DNA from: Chloroflexota bacterium
GTDB lineage: Bacteria; Chloroflexota; Anaerolineae; 4572-78; NAK82
DNA: 37,258 bases
NCBI GenBank assembly: GCA_024276515.1
Contig: JAJRXB010000232.1
Location: 1-37,258, forward strand
Direction of reading: 5' to 3'
Of this stretch, positions 1-7,700 are shown one piece after another (the stretch's first letter is position 1; the number at the start of each line of letters is the position of its first letter). Both the position numbers and the translations under genes were made by a program. Under the pieces are notes generated by a model. It was not told where the DNA came from and did no database searches. It worked only from the letters and a program-made list of their open reading frames with translations.

Positions 1-552
1 CACCTGCCGGGGACCGTGATGGACTATTTTGGTGACGGTCGTCGCTGGGGGGTCAGCCTGCGCTACTCGGTGGAAGAGCGGCTGTTGGGCTCGGCGGGCG
101 GCGTGAAACGACTGGAGTCGTTCTTCGACGACACTTTCGTCGTATACTACGGCGACGTGTTTACCCAGGCCGACCTGCGTCCGATGATCGCGCTGCACCG
201 GCGTTCCGGCGTTCTGGCGACGATGGGGCTCTATCGCGTGCCCGACCCGTGGAATCGCGGCATTGTCCAATTGGATGCTTCGCAGACCATCCTTCGCTTC
301 GTGGAAAAGCCCCCGCGTGACCAAGTCTTCTCTAACCTGGCCAACGCCGGCATTTACGTGCTGGAACCGGAAGTGCTGGACAGGATTCCGGCGGGGCAGA
401 CGTGGGACTTTGGCCGCGACGTCTTCCCCGATATGTTGGCGGAAGGTGTCCGGGTGGCCGGCTACGTCATCGAAGACGTTTTGATTGACATTGGCCTGCC
501 GGAGAAGTACGAAGAAGCCAACCACATTGTCTCAGCAGGAGTCGCGTTGTGA
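1..552 (+). CDS. Nucleotidyltransferase, HddC / mannose-1-phosphate guanylyltransferase-like (5' truncated by window edge)
   Basis: Frame is open from base 1 (HLPGTVMMDYFGDG...); LLGSAGG, VVYYGDV, RFVEKP, NAGIYVLEPEVL, DIGLPEKYEEAN are typical of NDP-sugar pyrophosphorylases; next to HddA- and GmhA-like genes. Confidence 0.85.
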   Translation, partial: HLPGTVMDYFGDGRRWGVSLRYSVEERLLGSAGGVKRLESFFDDTFVVYYGDVFTQADLRPMIALHRRSGVLATMGLYRVPDPWNRGIVQLDASQTILRFVEKPPRDQVFSNLANAGIYVLEPEVLDRIPAGQTWDFGRDVFPDMLAEGVRVAGYVIEDVLIDIGLPEKYEEANHIVSAGVAL

Positions 553-1625
553 CCAACAAGCAGATGCTCATCTCCCGCGCGCCGGTACGCATCAGTTTTG
601 GCGGCGGTGGCACCGACCTACCTTCGTTCTACGAGCGGTATGGTGGCATGGTGGTCAGCACCACCATCAATCATCACGTGTACGCCATTCTCACCCCCGG
701 CGGGCACGACGTGGTGCAGATCGTCTCCGCCGACTACCACACCTTTTGGCGTCAGCCACTCGATAACCTGATCTGGGATGGGGACCTGGCTTTGCCCCGC
801 GCCGTCGTGCAAGAGTTTGACCTGCACCGGGGACTGGACGTTTTTTTGGCCTCCCAGATTCCACCGGGCACCGGCCTGGGATCGTCGGGCAGCGTGGCAG
901 TTTGTCTCATCAACGGTCTGGCTGCCTGGCAGGGGATGACGTTGAGCTCGGCCGAGGTGGCCGAAAAGGCGTGTTACATCGAAATCGAGAAGATGGGCAT
1001 GCCGGTCGGCAAGCAAGATCAATATGCGGCGGCGTTTGGTGGACTCAATTGCATCACCTTCACCGCCGACGGCGTGACGGTAGAGCCGCTCCGGGTGTCG
1101 GAGGCAACGCGCCAAACGCTGGAGCGCCGGCTGATGCTCTTCTTCACCGGCAGCTCGCGCCAATCGTCGAATATTCTCCGCTACCAGAAGCAAAAAGGTG
1201 AGGAAGGCGACAGCCGCGTCATCGAACGGCTGCTGGCCATCAAAGAGTTGGGACTGGCCATCCGGCAGGCGTTGGAAGCGGGAGACCTGGACGCCTTCGG
1301 TGAGTTGATGCATCGTTCGTGGGTCCAAAAGCGTTCTCTGGCGCCGAACATCTCGAACAGCACCATTGACCAGGTGTACGAGCTGGCCCGGTCGAAAGGG
1401 GCCCAGGGAGGGAAGATCACCGGCGCTGGTGGCGGGGGATTTCTTATGCTTTACTGCGACGAGGTGTATCAAGACGCGGTGACGGAAGCCCTGGAGGAGA
1501 TCGGTCTGCGCCGGATGGGGTTCGCTTTTGATACCCAGGGCGCGCAGATTATGCGTACCGGCGAATCCCTTTGGGTGACGGCCCCCTCTTTTCGCAACCC
1601 GCTTCAGGTGGCGCAGGTCAGATAA
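549..1625 (+). CDS. hddA: GHMP-family D-glycero-D-manno-heptose 7-phosphate kinase-like
   Basis: MLISRAPVRISFGGGGTDLPSFYERYGG..., PPGTGLGSSGSVAV (GHMP motif), KITGAGGGGFLMLY; GTG start overlaps upstream TGA (GTGA). Confidence 0.85.
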   Translation: MTNKQMLISRAPVRISFGGGGTDLPSFYERYGGMVVSTTINHHVYAILTPGGHDVVQIVSADYHTFWRQPLDNLIWDGDLALPRAVVQEFDLHRGLDVFLASQIPPGTGLGSSGSVAVCLINGLAAWQGMTLSSAEVAEKACYIEIEKMGMPVGKQDQYAAAFGGLNCITFTADGVTVEPLRVSEATRQTLERRLMLFFTGSSRQSSNILRYQKQKGEEGDSRVIERLLAIKELGLAIRQALEAGDLDAFGELMHRSWVQKRSLAPNISNSTIDQVYELARSKGAQGGKITGAGGGGFLMLYCDEVYQDAVTEALEEIGLRRMGFAFDTQGAQIMRTGESLWVTAPSFRNPLQVAQVR

Positions 1626-1630
1626 CGACG

Positions 1631-1656
1631 AAGGGGCACACGGCCGCGTGCCCCTT
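1631..1656. repeat. Perfect 9-bp inverted repeat (AAGGGGCAC-N8-GTGCCCCTT), possible hairpin/attenuator
   Basis: aaggggcac acggccgc gtgcccctt read directly between hddA stop and gmhA start, followed by TTGGGAGGG (RBS). Confidence 0.7.
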
Positions 1657-1671
1657 TGGGAGGGAGACGAG

Positions 1672-2310
1672 ATGAGAGCTGGTGTACAGCGCGTGAAAAC
1701 CTATTTGGCGCAATTGCAAGAGACGGTGACGAAATTGCCGACGGAGCAAATCGACCACGTGGTCGCCGTGCTCCTGGAAAGTGCCCGGCGGGGCAACAAA
1801 GTTTTTATCTTCGGCAATGGTGGTAGCGCGTCCACGGCGTCACACTTTGCATGCGACCTGGTCAAAAACACGATGGTCCCCGGCGCGCCGCGCTTTCGAG
1901 TGATTGCTCTCACCGACAATGTATCGTTGATGACGGCCTGGGCCAATGATACGGCCTACGACAACATCTTTGCCGCTCAACTCAGTCCCCTGGTTGAACC
2001 AGGGGACGTGGTCATCGGCATCAGTTGCAGCGGGGAGTCGCTCAACGTTCTCAATGCTATGGCGGTCGCTCGCCATCACGGGGCAACCACCGTGGCCTTT
2101 ACCGGCGATCACGGGGGGCGACTGAAGGAAATGGTGGACGTGTGCATCCAGGTCCCCAGTCCGCGCATCGAGCAGCAGGAAGACGTCCACCTCATCCTGG
2201 AACACTGCATTTGCGCCGTCATTCGGGATGAACTGGCGCAGGAGTACGCGCTCACTCCCTCCAAGATTCCATTTGTGTCGCCCCAAAGCGTGGCGGTTGG
2301 CGCTGGTTGA
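1672..2310 (+). CDS. gmhA: SIS-domain phosphoheptose isomerase (sedoheptulose-7-P isomerase)-like
   Basis: VFIFGNGGSASTASHFACDLVKN, GISCSGES, EQQEDVHLILEHCICAVI; ATG at 1672 preceded by GGGAGGGAG RBS (ORF track start 1648 judged too early). Confidence 0.9.
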   Translation: MRAGVQRVKTYLAQLQETVTKLPTEQIDHVVAVLLESARRGNKVFIFGNGGSASTASHFACDLVKNTMVPGAPRFRVIALTDNVSLMTAWANDTAYDNIFAAQLSPLVEPGDVVIGISCSGESLNVLNAMAVARHHGATTVAFTGDHGGRLKEMVDVCIQVPSPRIEQQEDVHLILEHCICAVIRDELAQEYALTPSKIPFVSPQSVAVGAG

Positions 2311-2319
2311 ACATTAGCC

Positions 2320-2476
2320 GGTAGTGGTAGAAAAGTAAGTGATATGTCATTGCGAGGGAGTGAAACGGACGAAGCAATCCCCGTATTGCAGGCCGGAGGT
2401 TGTACCCCATTCGGGGCACAGGTCGTCGCTTCGCTCGCAATGGCATCCCCCCGTCACTTACAGTTTAACCAACACC
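2320..2476. mobile_element. MITE/REP-like inverted-repeat element, copy A
   Basis: GGTAGTGGTAGAAAAGTAAGTGATATGTCATTGCGAG...CTCGCAATGGCA...TCACTTACAGTTTAACCAACACC; near-identical reverse-complement copy at 15661..15818; flanked by CATTAGCC (2312-2319) and CGTTAGCC (2477-2484). Confidence 0.8.
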
Positions 2477-2478
2477 CG

Positions 2479-3999
2479 TTAGCCGAATTGAATGCCTTGA
2501 GCCAGCGGCAGCTCGCTTGACCAGTTGATGGTCGTCGTCTGGCGGCGCATATAACCTTTCCACGCGTCGGAGCCAGACTCACGGCCGCCGCCTGTCTCCT
2601 TCTCGCCGCCGAACGCGCCCCCGATTTCTGCGCCACTGGTCCCGATGTTGACGTTGGCGATGCCACAGTCGGAGCCGGTGCAGGCCAGAAATCTCTCGGC
2701 CTTCAGCAGGTTGGTGGTGAAGATGGCGCTGGAGAGTCCCTGGGGCACGCCGTTGTGAATGGCAATGGCTTCGTCCAGCGTTTCGTATTCCATCAGATAC
2801 AGGATCGGGGCGAAGGTTTCCTCGCAAACGATGGCCATTTGCTCCGGCATCCTGACAATTGTCGGCTCGACGAAGCATGCACCTTTCTCTGGCAGGCGTC
2901 TCCCGCCGAAGATAATCTCACCCCCCTGAGCTTTGGCCGTCTCCAGGGCGGCCATCATATTTTCGACGGCTGCTTCGTCCACCAGCGGCCCCATCAGTAT
3001 CCCTTCTTCCAATGGATCCCCAATAGTCACCTGTTGATAGGCTTTCACCAGCCGGTCGGTGAGTTCGTCGGCGATGTCTTTGTGCATAATGATGCGCCGG
3101 GTGGTGGTGCACCGTTGCCCGGCGGTGCCGACTGCGCCGAACAGGATGGCCCGCACCGCCAGATCGAGGTTGGCATCTTCGGTCACGATGATCCCGTTGT
3201 TGCCGCCCAGTTCCAGGATGGTGCGTCCCAGCCGGCGGGCGACGGTTTCCGCCACGTGACGGCCCACCTTCACCGACCCGGTGAAGCTGATGAGCGGGAG
3301 TCGCCGGTCGTTGAGCAGCCGCTCGCCCACCTCCCGGCCGGTGCCGATGACGAGGTTGAACACGCCATCCAGTCCGTGGTCTCTCGTCACCTGGTTGGTG
3401 ATGTGCTGGACAGCAATGGCCGTCAGCGGGGTGGTGGACGAAGGCTTCCACACCATCGTGTCGCCGCAGACGGCGGCAATGGCGGCGTTCCACGACCAGA
3501 CGGCGACGGGGAAGTTGAAAGAGGTGATGATGCCGATGGCGCCGAGGGGATGCCATTGTTCGTACATGCGGTGGGCCGGTCGCTCGGAGTGCATCGTCAG
3601 ACCATACAACTGGCGCGACAGGCCCACGGCAAAATCGCAGATGTCGATCATCTCCTGCACTTCGCCCATCCCTTCGGCTTTGATCTTCCCCATCTCCAAC
3701 GTCACCAGTTCGCCCAGCGGTTCTTTGAACTCGCGTAGGGCGTCGGCCAGGTCGCGGATCATCAGGCCGCGCTTCGGGGCGGGGACGGTTTGCCAGGTTT
3801 GAAAAGCTTCGGTGGCCTTGCGTACCACAGCTTCGTAGGTGGCCTCGGTGGCCTGGACGACGCTGGCAATCGGCTCGCCGGTCGTCGGGTTGTACGAAAC
3901 GAGCTCTGTGCCGTTGGGGTCTTCAAGCCAGCCGTCGGGTCCGGTGCAGGCGCCGGGATTGACCTCTTTGACGTGTAGTTTCTCGAGTAGAGCTTTCAT
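2479..3999 (-). CDS. Aldehyde dehydrogenase, ALDH7 / aminoadipate-semialdehyde dehydrogenase-like
   Basis: SFNFPVAVWSWN, ISFTGSVKVG, LELGGNNGIIV, GTAGQRCTTTRR (catalytic Cys), ETFAPILY, ANVNIGTSGAEIGGAFGGEKETGGGRESGSDAWK. Start at 3999 chosen from RBS AAGGAGAAA and ATGAAAGC. Confidence 0.9.
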   Translation of the reverse strand: MKALLEKLHVKEVNPGACTGPDGWLEDPNGTELVSYNPTTGEPIASVVQATEATYEAVVRKATEAFQTWQTVPAPKRGLMIRDLADALREFKEPLGELVTLEMGKIKAEGMGEVQEMIDICDFAVGLSRQLYGLTMHSERPAHRMYEQWHPLGAIGIITSFNFPVAVWSWNAAIAAVCGDTMVWKPSSTTPLTAIAVQHITNQVTRDHGLDGVFNLVIGTGREVGERLLNDRRLPLISFTGSVKVGRHVAETVARRLGRTILELGGNNGIIVTEDANLDLAVRAILFGAVGTAGQRCTTTRRIIMHKDIADELTDRLVKAYQQVTIGDPLEEGILMGPLVDEAAVENMMAALETAKAQGGEIIFGGRRLPEKGACFVEPTIVRMPEQMAIVCEETFAPILYLMEYETLDEAIAIHNGVPQGLSSAIFTTNLLKAERFLACTGSDCGIANVNIGTSGAEIGGAFGGEKETGGGRESGSDAWKGYMRRQTTTINWSSELPLAQGIQFG

Positions 4000-4074
4000 C
4001 GCCACTTTCTCCTTTACTCGTATTGGAATGCAGTGAAATAATACCACAAAAACGGAGCGTTGTGAAAGTGTCGA

Positions 4075-4103
4075 TTCTAACTTTTTTCTAAGTATATTCT
4101 CAC
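4075..4103 (+). promoter_or_regulatory. Triple direct repeat TTCTAAC/TTCTAAG/TTCTCAC, 11-bp period
   Basis: ttctaac-tttt-ttctaag-tata-ttctcac upstream of gmhB-like gene; related to sites at 11451 and 23322. Confidence 0.55.
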
Positions 4104-4184
4104 GGCTTTATCATTAAGTGCTGTTACACTCGCAGTGTAAAATTTCGGACTAATTATGTTGGCTTTTGTGAGGAGATGACTGGA

Positions 4185-4811
4185 ATGCGTGCCATATTCC
4201 TCGATCGGGATGGCGTGATCTGCGAAAACCGGTCCGACCACGTGAAGAGCTGGGGCGAGTTTCGATTTCTGCCCGGGGCCAAGAACAGTCTGGCGGCTCT
4301 GAGCCGATTGGGCTTGCCCATCATCGTGATCACCAATCAGGCCATCATCGGGCGGGGAATGGTTCCGGCCAGTGTGGTGGATGACATCCACTGGCGGATG
4401 GTGGCCGAGGTGGAAGCCCACGGTGGACGCATTGACCGGGTGATGTATTGCCCGCACCGACCGGAAGACCGGTGTGGCTGCCGCAAACCGGAGCCGGGGA
4501 TGCTGTTGCAGGTAGCCGACGAGATGGGGATAGACCTGGCTCAGTCCTATCTGGTGGGGGACGCTGCCACCGACCTGGTGGCCGGCCGGCGGGTCGGCTG
4601 CCAGACGTTCCTGGTGCTGACCGGCCGGGGCTTGCAACAGCTTTTGCCCACCTTTCGCTCGGTGGACCAGTTCACCATCACCCGCAATTTGATGGGAGCC
4701 ACCACTCACATCCTCAAGGCCGAATTGCACGTTGCCGACAAACTGGATTTGTGGAGCCCGACTTATGTCAGACGGCGTAGCCGGCCACTATCGGTTGCGA
4801 GCAGCTTCTGA
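4185..4811 (+). CDS. gmhB: HAD-family D-glycero-D-manno-heptose-1,7-bisphosphate phosphatase-like
   Basis: MRAIFLDRDGVICENR, IVITNQAIIGRG, YCPHRPEDRCGCRKPEPGML, YLVGDAATDLVAGRRVGC; start 4185 chosen (AGGAG spacing). Confidence 0.85.
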   Translation: MRAIFLDRDGVICENRSDHVKSWGEFRFLPGAKNSLAALSRLGLPIIVITNQAIIGRGMVPASVVDDIHWRMVAEVEAHGGRIDRVMYCPHRPEDRCGCRKPEPGMLLQVADEMGIDLAQSYLVGDAATDLVAGRRVGCQTFLVLTGRGLQQLLPTFRSVDQFTITRNLMGATTHILKAELHVADKLDLWSPTYVRRRSRPLSVASSF

Positions 4812-4830
4812 GGTTGGGAAGCCGAACACC

Positions 4831-5202
4831 ATGATACTTTCACTGTTGCTCGTTTTAACGTCCAGCCTGCTGGGGGTGAGCGGGCAGATTTTGCTGAAGA
4901 TGGGCATGGATCGCCTGGGAACGCTGGAGCTATCTGGCCTGCCCGCTTTGGCACAAACGGTGGCGCAAGTCTTTACCACACCCGTTGTGTTGCTGGGATT
5001 TGGCTGCTATGGTGTGAGTTCCATCGTCTGGTTGGTGGTCTTGTCTCGCCTGGACGTTAGCCTGGCCTATCCGCTGTTGGCCTTGAATTTCATATTGGTG
5101 CCCCTCTTCGCCTGGCTGATTCTGGGGGAACAGGTGCCTTCTCTGCGCTGGGTCGGAGTCGGCATCGTCGTGGTAGGAGTGACGATTATCTCACGCACCT
5201 GA
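4831..5202 (+). CDS. Small EamA/SMR-type four-TM membrane protein (ArnE/ArnF-like flippase subunit?)
   Basis: MILSLLLVLTSSLLGVSGQILLKMGMDRLG...LSRLDVSLAYPLLALNFILVPLFAWLILGEQ; four hydrophobic segments. Confidence 0.75.
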   Translation: MILSLLLVLTSSLLGVSGQILLKMGMDRLGTLELSGLPALAQTVAQVFTTPVVLLGFGCYGVSSIVWLVVLSRLDVSLAYPLLALNFILVPLFAWLILGEQVPSLRWVGVGIVVVGVTIISRT

Positions 5203-5258
5203 CCCACTCTCTGCGGTGACCGGTCTCCGACCGGGCCACCGCCGGGTATCGTTAGCCT

Positions 5259-6014
5259 ATGATCAAGCAACTCCGCTATTACCTGACCGGGCAGGCTTCG
5301 AGCTTGCCCATTTACATCCTGGAGCAATTGGTGTTGGGGGCTTTTGGCTGGGTGCCCACGGTCGCCGGGATTGGACTGCGAGCTTTGGCCTATCGGCTGA
5401 TCATGAAGCTCGACGGCGCGCCGGCCATCGAATCTGGCGTGCGCATCGCCTATGCAAGCAACGTCCGTCTGGGCAGGGGGGTGTATCTGGATCACGGAGT
5501 TTATCTGCACGCGCTGCCGGACGGCATCACCATCGGCGACGGCACGTTTGTGATGCACCATACGATGTTGCACGTTTTCAATTTCCGGGACCTGCCCCAG
5601 GCCGGAATCAGCATCGGCAAGAACTGTTTCATCGGCGAATTCAACGTGGTGCGCGGGCAGGGAGGGGTGCACATCGGCGACGACGTGTACACCGGGCCGA
5701 TGGTGCAAATCGTGGCAGTGAACCACGTTTACGACGATCCCACCCGCCCTATCCGGGAACAAGGCATCACCGCCCAGGGAATCCTGATCGAAGACGACGT
5801 GTGGATCGGCGCCGGCGCTGTCGTGCTCGACGGCGTGACCGTCGGGCGTGGCAGTGTGATCGGTGCTGGGGCGGTCGTCGCCGACGACGTCCCCCCCTAC
5901 AGCATCGCCGTCGGCGCTCCGGCCAGGCCCATCAAGGACCGACGTACAATGGAAAGCAATCATCGTCAAACGTCAGAGGTGTTTTTTGGGACGCTGGAGC
6001 AGTTTCGTGCCTGA
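5259..6014 (+). CDS. Left-handed beta-helix (hexapeptide repeat) acyltransferase
   Basis: Repeated [LIV]GxxxxIG hexapeptides, [44 protein letters not shown]. Confidence 0.9.
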   Translation: MIKQLRYYLTGQASSLPIYILEQLVLGAFGWVPTVAGIGLRALAYRLIMKLDGAPAIESGVRIAYASNVRLGRGVYLDHGVYLHALPDGITIGDGTFVMHHTMLHVFNFRDLPQAGISIGKNCFIGEFNVVRGQGGVHIGDDVYTGPMVQIVAVNHVYDDPTRPIREQGITAQGILIEDDVWIGAGAVVLDGVTVGRGSVIGAGAVVADDVPPYSIAVGAPARPIKDRRTMESNHRQTSEVFFGTLEQFRA

Positions 6015-6053
6015 TAGACAACAGGTAGCAGGCAAGGTGCAATACCTTTCAAC

Positions 6054-6119
6054 TAACAACCGAGGAGTGAGCACGCCTACGTGCGAGCGGCATCCGAGGA
6101 TGCCTTGCTCCTCTTGTTA
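6054..6119. repeat. Three-way-junction-like inverted repeat
   Basis: Outer stem TAACAA-cc-GAGGAG / CTCCTC-TTGTTA; inner hairpins GCACG-CCTA-CGTGC (6071-6084) and GGCATCC-GA-GGATGCC (6089-6104). Confidence 0.65.
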
Positions 6120-6121
6120 AC

Positions 6122-6298
6122 AGTACTTGCGCAGTTGGGCACAGAAATAGGGTCCGTAGTAATGACTCACCTGCACTGCGCCGCAGTGCGGTGCAAGTGT
6201 CAGTCGTTTTTGGTCGGATAATGTGCGCAACTAACGACTGCCTGTCCTGGCGGCAGGCCAGAGAAGTCGTCACTACAAACCTGAACTGCGTAAGTACT
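6122..6298. repeat. Long inverted-repeat element with ~15-bp ends (AGTACTTGCGCAGTT / AACTGCGTAAGTACT)
   Basis: 14/15 match between 6122-6136 and reverse complement of 6284-6298, with further inner similarity GTAGTAATGACT vs GTAGTGACGACT; contains palindrome CACTGCGCCGCAGTG and nested GCCTG...CAGGC. Confidence 0.65.
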
Positions 6299-6335
6299 AT
6301 CATTACTCGTTGTTCGTTTACGGGAGGTCAGACCA

Positions 6336-7601
6336 GTGAACACATTATCGGTAGTAATTCCGGCGCTGAACGAAGAGGACGGTATCGCCGACATTATCGA
6401 GCGGGTGCTGGCCGTCAGAGAGCCGCTGGCCGAGGTTGGCGTCTCGGACCTGGAATTGGTTGTGGTGGACGATGGCTCGCGCGACCGGACGGCCGAAATT
6501 GTCGCCAGCTACCCGGAAGTGGTGTTGGTGCAACATCCGGTCAACCGGGGGTATGGTGCGGCCATCAAAACCGGCTTTCGTGCGGCGCGGGGCGACTTGC
6601 TGGCCTTTCTCGACGCGGATGGCACCTACCCGCCCGAATATTTTCCGCAGCTTTGCCAGCCCATCCTGGAGGACAGGGCTGACTTGGTCATCGGCTCGCG
6701 GATGGCCGGTGCCGAAAGCGACATGCCGTTGGTCCGCCGTTTGGGCAACATGGTTTTTGCCACGTTGGTATCGGTCATTGGCAATCAACGGGTCAGCGAC
6801 AGCGCCAGCGGACAGCGGGTGCTCCGGCGCGATGCGTTGTTGCTCCTTTACCCCCTGCCCGATGGCCTGAACTTTACGCCGGTGATGAGCACGCGCGCCG
6901 TTCACGAAAACCTGCGCACCGTGGAGGTGCCCATCCCCTACGCCGAGCGGGTGGGGCGGTCGAAACTGAGCGTGGTGCGGGATGGATTTCGGTTCCTCAG
7001 TTCCATTGTCACCACGGCGATGACCTACAACCCGGTCCGACTCCTCGGCGGGGTGGGGGCCGGGCTGGTGTTGGTTGCCATCCTGGTGGCCCTCTTCGCC
7101 GGGCTGGTTGGCGTCGGCGAAAATGCGTCCGACTGGCCCTTTTCGCGGTTTTTTGCCGCCTTTGTGCTGGCTGCGGTGGGCATCAACCTGTTTTCGGTCG
7201 GGGCGACGTTCAACTATTTGGTGTCGCTCTTCCACAAGCGTCAGGTGCGACAGGGGCTATTCGGTCGCCCGCTTTTCCGCACCCCGCTGGAAAATCACTT
7301 TGGCTGGATGGGGTTGGCTGCGGCGGCGGGCGGAGTCGTCGTCTACGTGCTGGCAGTGCTGTTGCAGTTGAACTCGTCGGGGGTGGTGCCTCCCTGGTTC
7401 GCGCCGGCCGTCAGCTCGGTGCTGGTGTTGAGCGGCGTTCAGTTGATGACTTCCTGGCTGTTGGTGAAAGTGCTGGCCCAGCTCAGCGAGCGCGAAATTC
7501 GCGTCCACGACGATCTGGGGACACAGCAGGAGGGTGTTGTGTCGGCCCCGGCCGCGCCGGCCGGCGCGGCAGTGGAAGGGTTGGCAGCGCAGGTGCGGTG
7601 A
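6336..7601 (+). CDS. DPM1-like family 2 glycosyltransferase with C-terminal membrane region
   Basis: LSVVIPALNEEDGI, VVVDDGSRDRT, NRGYGAAIKTGF, FLDADGTYPP, VIGSRM; hydrophobic C-terminal segments; GTG start with GGGAGG RBS. Confidence 0.88.
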   Translation: MNTLSVVIPALNEEDGIADIIERVLAVREPLAEVGVSDLELVVVDDGSRDRTAEIVASYPEVVLVQHPVNRGYGAAIKTGFRAARGDLLAFLDADGTYPPEYFPQLCQPILEDRADLVIGSRMAGAESDMPLVRRLGNMVFATLVSVIGNQRVSDSASGQRVLRRDALLLLYPLPDGLNFTPVMSTRAVHENLRTVEVPIPYAERVGRSKLSVVRDGFRFLSSIVTTAMTYNPVRLLGGVGAGLVLVAILVALFAGLVGVGENASDWPFSRFFAAFVLAAVGINLFSVGATFNYLVSLFHKRQVRQGLFGRPLFRTPLENHFGWMGLAAAAGGVVVYVLAVLLQLNSSGVVPPWFAPAVSSVLVLSGVQLMTSWLLVKVLAQLSEREIRVHDDLGTQQEGVVSAPAAPAGAAVEGLAAQVR

Positions 7602-7611
7602 GTCTAAAAAG

Positions 7612-7662
7612 GGACGAAGGACGGAGGACGAAGATTCGTCGTTGGTCATTGGTCCTTCGTCC
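7612..7662. repeat. Inverted repeat GGACGAAGGAC ... GTCCTTCGTCC
   Basis: Perfect 11-bp arms (7612-7622, 7652-7662) in the intergenic region between GT2 and radical SAM gene. Confidence 0.6.
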
Positions 7663-7700
7663 AGAGAATGAGAGAATGGTGGGTAAGGAGCGGGTAGTAC

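Noticed and set aside
2252-2446. Small minus-strand ORF overlapping gmhA end and MITE A
   Set aside because: Mostly repeat sequence; no plausible RBS or family.
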